Source of the DNA: Chitinophagaceae bacterium
GTDB taxonomy: Bacteria > Bacteroidota > Bacteroidia > Chitinophagales > Chitinophagaceae
DNA: 34,867 nt
NCBI GenBank assembly: GCA_013696395.1
Contig: JACCYQ010000137.1
Location: 1-34,867 of the forward strand
Direction: 5' to 3'
How positions within the stretch are numbered: position 1 is the stretch's first letter; the number at the start of each line of letters is the position of its first letter. Shown piece after piece: positions 31,380 to 34,867 of the stretch. The translations under genes were made by a program, and so were the position numbers. The notes below the pieces were generated by a model. It was not told where the DNA came from, searched no databases, and worked only from the letters and a program-made list of their open reading frames with translations.

Positions 31380-33731
31380 TTATTCATAGATCCTCAACTT
31401 AGCATAATTAAGCATGATTTTCTTTTCACCGTTATATTCAAATTTTACGGTTGCAATGGGATTATGCGCAGAACCTTCCATTTTCAGTACTTCTCCAAAT
31501 CCAAATTTCTGGTGTTCTACTTTTTGCCCGGGTTGCAGGCCCGTAGTATCACTTGGGATGAAATCTGTGCTTGGAATATGTTCTATCGTTTTTTGCGGGG
31601 GATTAACCGGAAGATATGATGGTTTTTCATTTTTAGGGGGTCCATATTGTTTTTCTGCCTGTTTGGTTGAAACGGCATTAAAACCTCCTTTCATTCGGTC
31701 ATGTGCAGTCCCAAAAAATGAAGCAGATCCCTGTTGATTGCGGACGCCACCACCGGCAAAACTGCGGTCCAGATATTCTTCGGGCAATTCATTGATAAAA
31801 CGACTCGGATCATTCTGTACCAGTTGTCCGAATTTATAACGGGTATTGGCATAGGTTATCCAAAGTCGTTGCTTAGCCCGGGTGATGACCACATAAAACA
31901 ACCTTCTTTCTTCTTCAAGCTCCTCACGGGTATTAATGCTCATGGCGTTTGGAAAAAGCAATTCTTCCAATCCGCAAGCGAATACACAACCGAATTCCAG
32001 GCCTTTTGCCGCGTGGATGGTCATCAGTTTTACGGTATCTGCATTAGGGTCTTTTTCATCCGCATCTGTCAGCAGGCTGATCTGTTGCAGGTAAGCACCA
32101 AGGCTTTTATCTCCCACTTCCCCACTCTCAGTATTAGATGGCGTTTCAGTAAATTCTTTAATAGAATTCAATAATTCCTGTATGTTTTCATATCGCTGAA
32201 TTGCATCATCTCCTTCAGCTCTTCTTTCAAAAAGGTCTTTTACCAGGCCTGATTGTTTCCCGGTTAAGAAAGCAACATCGTAAGCATTTTTCTTTTTCAG
32301 CTCGCTCTGCAACATTTTAATCAGGGTAACAAAATTTCCAATGGTTTCTAAAGTTCCTGCACGATATCCATACTTGGCAGCCTGCTCCAGGACCTGCCAC
32401 ATGCTGATATCATTGTCGTTAGCAGCCAGGACCGCTTTATCAACCGAGGTTTTTCCAATGCCTCTGGCTGGATAATTAATGATGCGCTTTAATGCTTCTT
32501 CATCGTTGGGATTTACAATTACACGCAGATACGCCAGAATGTCCTTTATTTCTTTCCGTTGATAAAAGCTGATACCTCCATAAATGGTATAGCCGATATT
32601 CATTCGGCGCAGGCTTTCCTCAAAGGCACGGCTCTGTGCATTGGTTCGGTACAGTATGGCAAAATCCCGGTTGTAAAAATGATTGCGTAGTTTTTGTTCC
32701 TGGATGGTGTCCGCTACAAACTTACCTTCTTCATTATCGGTCATCGTTCTTACCAGTTTGATCTTTTCTCCCTGGGCATTATTCGTCCATAATTCTTTTG
32801 GAATCTGGCTTTTATTATTACTTATAACTTCATTGGCAACATTCAGAATGCTTTGGGTACTCCGATAATTTTGTTCAAGTTTCACCAGCTTTACATCATC
32901 ATAATCTTTTTGAAATTGAAGAATGTTTTGAATAGTGGCTCCCCTGAAACTATAAATGCTCTGCGCATCATCTCCCACTACACAAACATTTTCATGCATG
33001 GCACCCAGAAGTTTTATTATTTCATACTGAGCAGGGTTTGTATCCTGGTATTCATCAATTAAAATGTATTGAAATTTATGCTGGTACTTACTTAATGCAT
33101 CCGGAAAGTGTTTCAGTAATTCGTAAAACTTCAATAACAGGTCATCGAAATCCATAGCGCCATTTTTAAAGCAACGCCTGGCATATGCTGCATAGATCTG
33201 TGAAATTGCCGGTCGGTTGCTGCGCATATCCTCCTGTTGAATATAATAATCTGTGGCATATTCAGCTGGGGATACCAGGGCATTTTTGGCTGATGAAATT
33301 CGGTTGTAAACAATATTTGCTTTATAATGCTTATCATCCAGGTTTAATTCATTCACCACTGTTTTAACAACTGATTTTGCATCATCGGTATCATAAATAG
33401 TGAAGTTGGAAGGATAGCCCATCCGCGGTGCTTCGCTGCGTAAAATACGGGCAAAAACGCTGTGGAATGTTCCGATGTATAAATTGCGGGCTTCATTGTT
33501 TCCTAATATATGTTCCACTCTTTCCTTCATTTCTTTCGCCGCCTTATTGGTAAAAGTGAGGGCAAGAATATTAAAGGAATCAACCTGGTGGGCCGCCATC
33601 AGGTGAGCGATGCGGGTAGTCAAAACTTTTGTTTTTCCACTCCCGGCACCGGCCACAATCATTATAGGTCCATCTTTGTATAATGCGGCTTCCCGCTGCT
33701 TTTCATTTAATCCACTTAAATAATCATTCAT
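31380..33731 (-). CDS. pcrA: UvrD/PcrA superfamily 1 DNA helicase
   Basis: 783 aa from the ATG at 33731 (a TTG four codons upstream is the alternative). SF1 motifs in order: MIVAGAGSGKTKVLTTR (Lys33 of the Walker A), ILALTFTNKAAKEMKERV (Ia), IGTFHSVFARILR, YILIDEYQDTNPAQYEI (Walker B DEYQ), VVGDDAQSIYSFRGA, LEQNYRST, AILYRTNAQSRAFEE, IYGGISFYQRKEIKDILAYLR and LMTIHAAKGLEFGCVF. The C-terminus ends with a Tudor-like domain (QKVEHQKFGFGEVLKMEGS), typical of PcrA/UvrD. It unwinds DNA during repair and replication restart. Confidence 0.95.
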   Translation of the reverse strand: MNDYLSGLNEKQREAALYKDGPIMIVAGAGSGKTKVLTTRIAHLMAAHQVDSFNILALTFTNKAAKEMKERVEHILGNNEARNLYIGTFHSVFARILRSEAPRMGYPSNFTIYDTDDAKSVVKTVVNELNLDDKHYKANIVYNRISSAKNALVSPAEYATDYYIQQEDMRSNRPAISQIYAAYARRCFKNGAMDFDDLLLKFYELLKHFPDALSKYQHKFQYILIDEYQDTNPAQYEIIKLLGAMHENVCVVGDDAQSIYSFRGATIQNILQFQKDYDDVKLVKLEQNYRSTQSILNVANEVISNNKSQIPKELWTNNAQGEKIKLVRTMTDNEEGKFVADTIQEQKLRNHFYNRDFAILYRTNAQSRAFEESLRRMNIGYTIYGGISFYQRKEIKDILAYLRVIVNPNDEEALKRIINYPARGIGKTSVDKAVLAANDNDISMWQVLEQAAKYGYRAGTLETIGNFVTLIKMLQSELKKKNAYDVAFLTGKQSGLVKDLFERRAEGDDAIQRYENIQELLNSIKEFTETPSNTESGEVGDKSLGAYLQQISLLTDADEKDPNADTVKLMTIHAAKGLEFGCVFACGLEELLFPNAMSINTREELEEERRLFYVVITRAKQRLWITYANTRYKFGQLVQNDPSRFINELPEEYLDRSFAGGGVRNQQGSASFFGTAHDRMKGGFNAVSTKQAEKQYGPPKNEKPSYLPVNPPQKTIEHIPSTDFIPSDTTGLQPGQKVEHQKFGFGEVLKMEGSAHNPIATVKFEYNGEKKIMLNYAKLRIYE

Positions 33732-33865
33732 AATTAAAATCAATCTGCGCTTAATGTAAACGGGTAAGTCTGCAAGTTACCACGTTCGGCCGAGGTGCTG
33801 AAGGAGTTTTATAAAAGCGACCTGTTTTTTTGAAAGGTTTTTGATGATTAGCGTTAAGATCCACA

Positions 33866-34693
33866 TTATTTCACTGCGCTCCTTTCAAATGATAAAAAGG
33901 AGGTATGTAACGCAGTAGTAATTTGTCCGGCGTTGCCGCTCCCGATTATCTTATCATTTACCCTTGTAACAGGTAAAATTCTTTTGGTTGTGCTGGTCAT
34001 GAATAATTCTGCGGCATTATTAATTTCATCCAGGGTAATATCCTTAATAATCACAGGGAATTCTCCAGCTGCCAGTTCCAATACTTTTTTTCGGGTGATG
34101 CCTTCCAGGATATTTTTTTGATTGGTGATAAGTTCTCCATCTTTACTGATAACAAATAAATTCGATCTTGGAAATTCTGTTACAATATTATTCTTATAGT
34201 ATAGAACATCAGAGGCTTGCTGTTCTTTCACTTTTTGTTGCAGCCAGACGCCCATAAGATAATTGATCGATTTAATTTCCGGCAGGTCGCGCTGGTATTC
34301 ATATGTGATCACTTTGATGCCTTCTTTTATATTTTCTTCCGGAGGTGTTGCCAATTTTTGTTGTGTGATAATAAGATTAGCTGTGGCAGGTTCGTATCCA
34401 CTTTGAGAATAACCACCGGTCATGGTCATGCGAATACCAGAAACCGCCAATTTGTTTTCTTCAATCAATTGCCGGATAATATCCTTTACCTGCTGCCTGC
34501 TATACGTATTATTTAGTCGCAGTAATTCAATGGATTTAAAAAATCTCTCCAGGTAATCATCTAAAAATAAGGGCTTAAAATCCAGCGTTCGAAAAAAATC
34601 AAATGCCGCATAGCCACGCTGTATGGAAAGATCACTAACATGCAACAGTGCCTTTTCTTCATCTTTATATTCGCCATTGATGAATGCTACCAT
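33866..34693 (-). CDS. Class IV aminotransferase (D-amino acid / branched-chain / ADC-lyase fold)
   Basis: 275 aa PLP fold-type IV enzyme. Visible marks are FINGEYKDEEKALLHVSDLSIQRGYAAFD, LEEYLERFFKSIELL-type helices, PLP lysine Lys141 in PEIKSINYLMGVWLQQK, VTEFPRSNLFV (Glu for cofactor) and ILEGITRKKVLELA. It could be a D-alanine or branched-chain aminotransferase, or aminodeoxychorismate lyase. The sequence alone does not decide. Its ATG immediately follows the stop of the P1 peptidase gene with no gap, suggesting translational coupling. Confidence 0.85.
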   Translation of the reverse strand: MVAFINGEYKDEEKALLHVSDLSIQRGYAAFDFFRTLDFKPLFLDDYLERFFKSIELLRLNNTYSRQQVKDIIRQLIEENKLAVSGIRMTMTGGYSQSGYEPATANLIITQQKLATPPEENIKEGIKVITYEYQRDLPEIKSINYLMGVWLQQKVKEQQASDVLYYKNNIVTEFPRSNLFVISKDGELITNQKNILEGITRKKVLELAAGEFPVIIKDITLDEINNAAELFMTSTTKRILPVTRVNDKIIGSGNAGQITTALHTSFLSFERSAVK

Positions 34694-34867
34694 TTATTGA
34701 GTGGGTTTAAATTTTTTTAAAAGCGGGATCACTTTATCTAAGGGTAAAGCTTCTATGATGCGGCCATATTTGCCTTTCATCGTTTCGGCCATAAACAATG
34801 AATTTAAAATTGCCTCCTCTGTTGCCTCAATTGCTGCCATAAATAATGGCGACATGGCATCGTTACT
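34694..34867 (-). CDS. P1 family peptidase (DmpA-type), C-terminal fragment
   Basis: The last 57 codons of a gene that continues past the right edge. The reading SNDAMSPLFMAAIEATEEAILNSLFMAETMKG followed by IEALPLDKVIPLL is the C-terminal end of the DmpA/L-aminopeptidase D-esterase (P1) family, whose members typically end this way. The beta-subunit nucleophile region lies upstream, outside the window. The stop TAA abuts the ATG of the aminotransferase gene, so the two are probably one transcript. Confidence 0.85.
   Translation of the reverse strand, partial: SNDAMSPLFMAAIEATEEAILNSLFMAETMKGKYGRIIEALPLDKVIPLLKKFKPTQ

Noticed and set aside
33744-33865. Possible small RNA between pcrA and the aminotransferase
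   Set aside because: A weak stem (ACC...GGT) and a T-run are visible, but nothing matches a known RNA family and the stretch is short.

Overview
The window looks like a chromosomal segment of a Bacteroidota bacterium, most likely family Chitinophagaceae. The reasons are the gene families present (GH3-family protein, DUF4112, DUF2007-type protein, Nfu, S41 lipoprotein, a REP-type tyrosine transposase of the Bacteroidetes kind), the scarcity of Shine-Dalgarno sequences, and several TAnnTTTG -7 promoter elements typical of the phylum. No rRNA, tRNA or CRISPR array was recognised. Taxonomy is inferred from reading, not from a search.

Region 1 (1-4320) is accessory DNA. It opens with the N-terminus of a PAS-type sensor histidine kinase running off the left edge, then a frameshifted IS110-family transposase remnant, a 93-bp nested palindrome, and a 3-kb AT-rich island. 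The island lies between two 113-bp direct repeats (about 92% identical) and holds four genes on the minus strand: a GIY-YIG-like nuclease flanked by 13-bp inverted repeats, an unrecognised 204-aa protein, and a HEPN-type protein (RNALSH motif) overlapping by 4 bp with an unrecognised 121-aa partner. This is the best place in the window for an undescribed, possibly defensive or toxin-like module.

Region 2 (4330-9710) is mostly housekeeping: a DUF4112 membrane protein, the kdsB-kdnB pair for Kdo / 8-amino-Kdo lipid A sugar supply, a sterol-desaturase-type membrane hydroxylase, a DUF2007/zinc-ribbon protein and dnaN.

Region 3 (9959-13728) is a plus-strand operon: an unknown 438-aa protein, a cytoplasmic trypsin-like protease fused to a zinc ribbon and a YbjN-like C-terminal domain, recX, and an omega-amidase/nitrilase.

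Region 4 (13752-22237) holds a minus-strand run (inositol-monophosphatase-like gene, thiL, S41 lipoprotein) and a plus-strand run (a GT2 fused to a membrane/Rossmann module, GH3-like protein, LysE exporter, mtgA).

Region 5 (22239-28238, minus) has an operon of SRPBCC protein, pnuC, a NadR-type kinase and a GT39/ArnT-like transferase (the middle two giving nicotinamide riboside uptake and phosphorylation), then nfu, an outer-membrane barrel and a low-complexity secreted protein, several of them followed by clear hairpin terminators.

Region 6 (28492-34867, minus) contains a REP-associated tyrosine transposase, a large secreted protein with a C-terminal His/Cys pair resembling clan CD peptidases, a PcrA/UvrD helicase, a class IV aminotransferase and the 3' end of a DmpA-type P1 peptidase.
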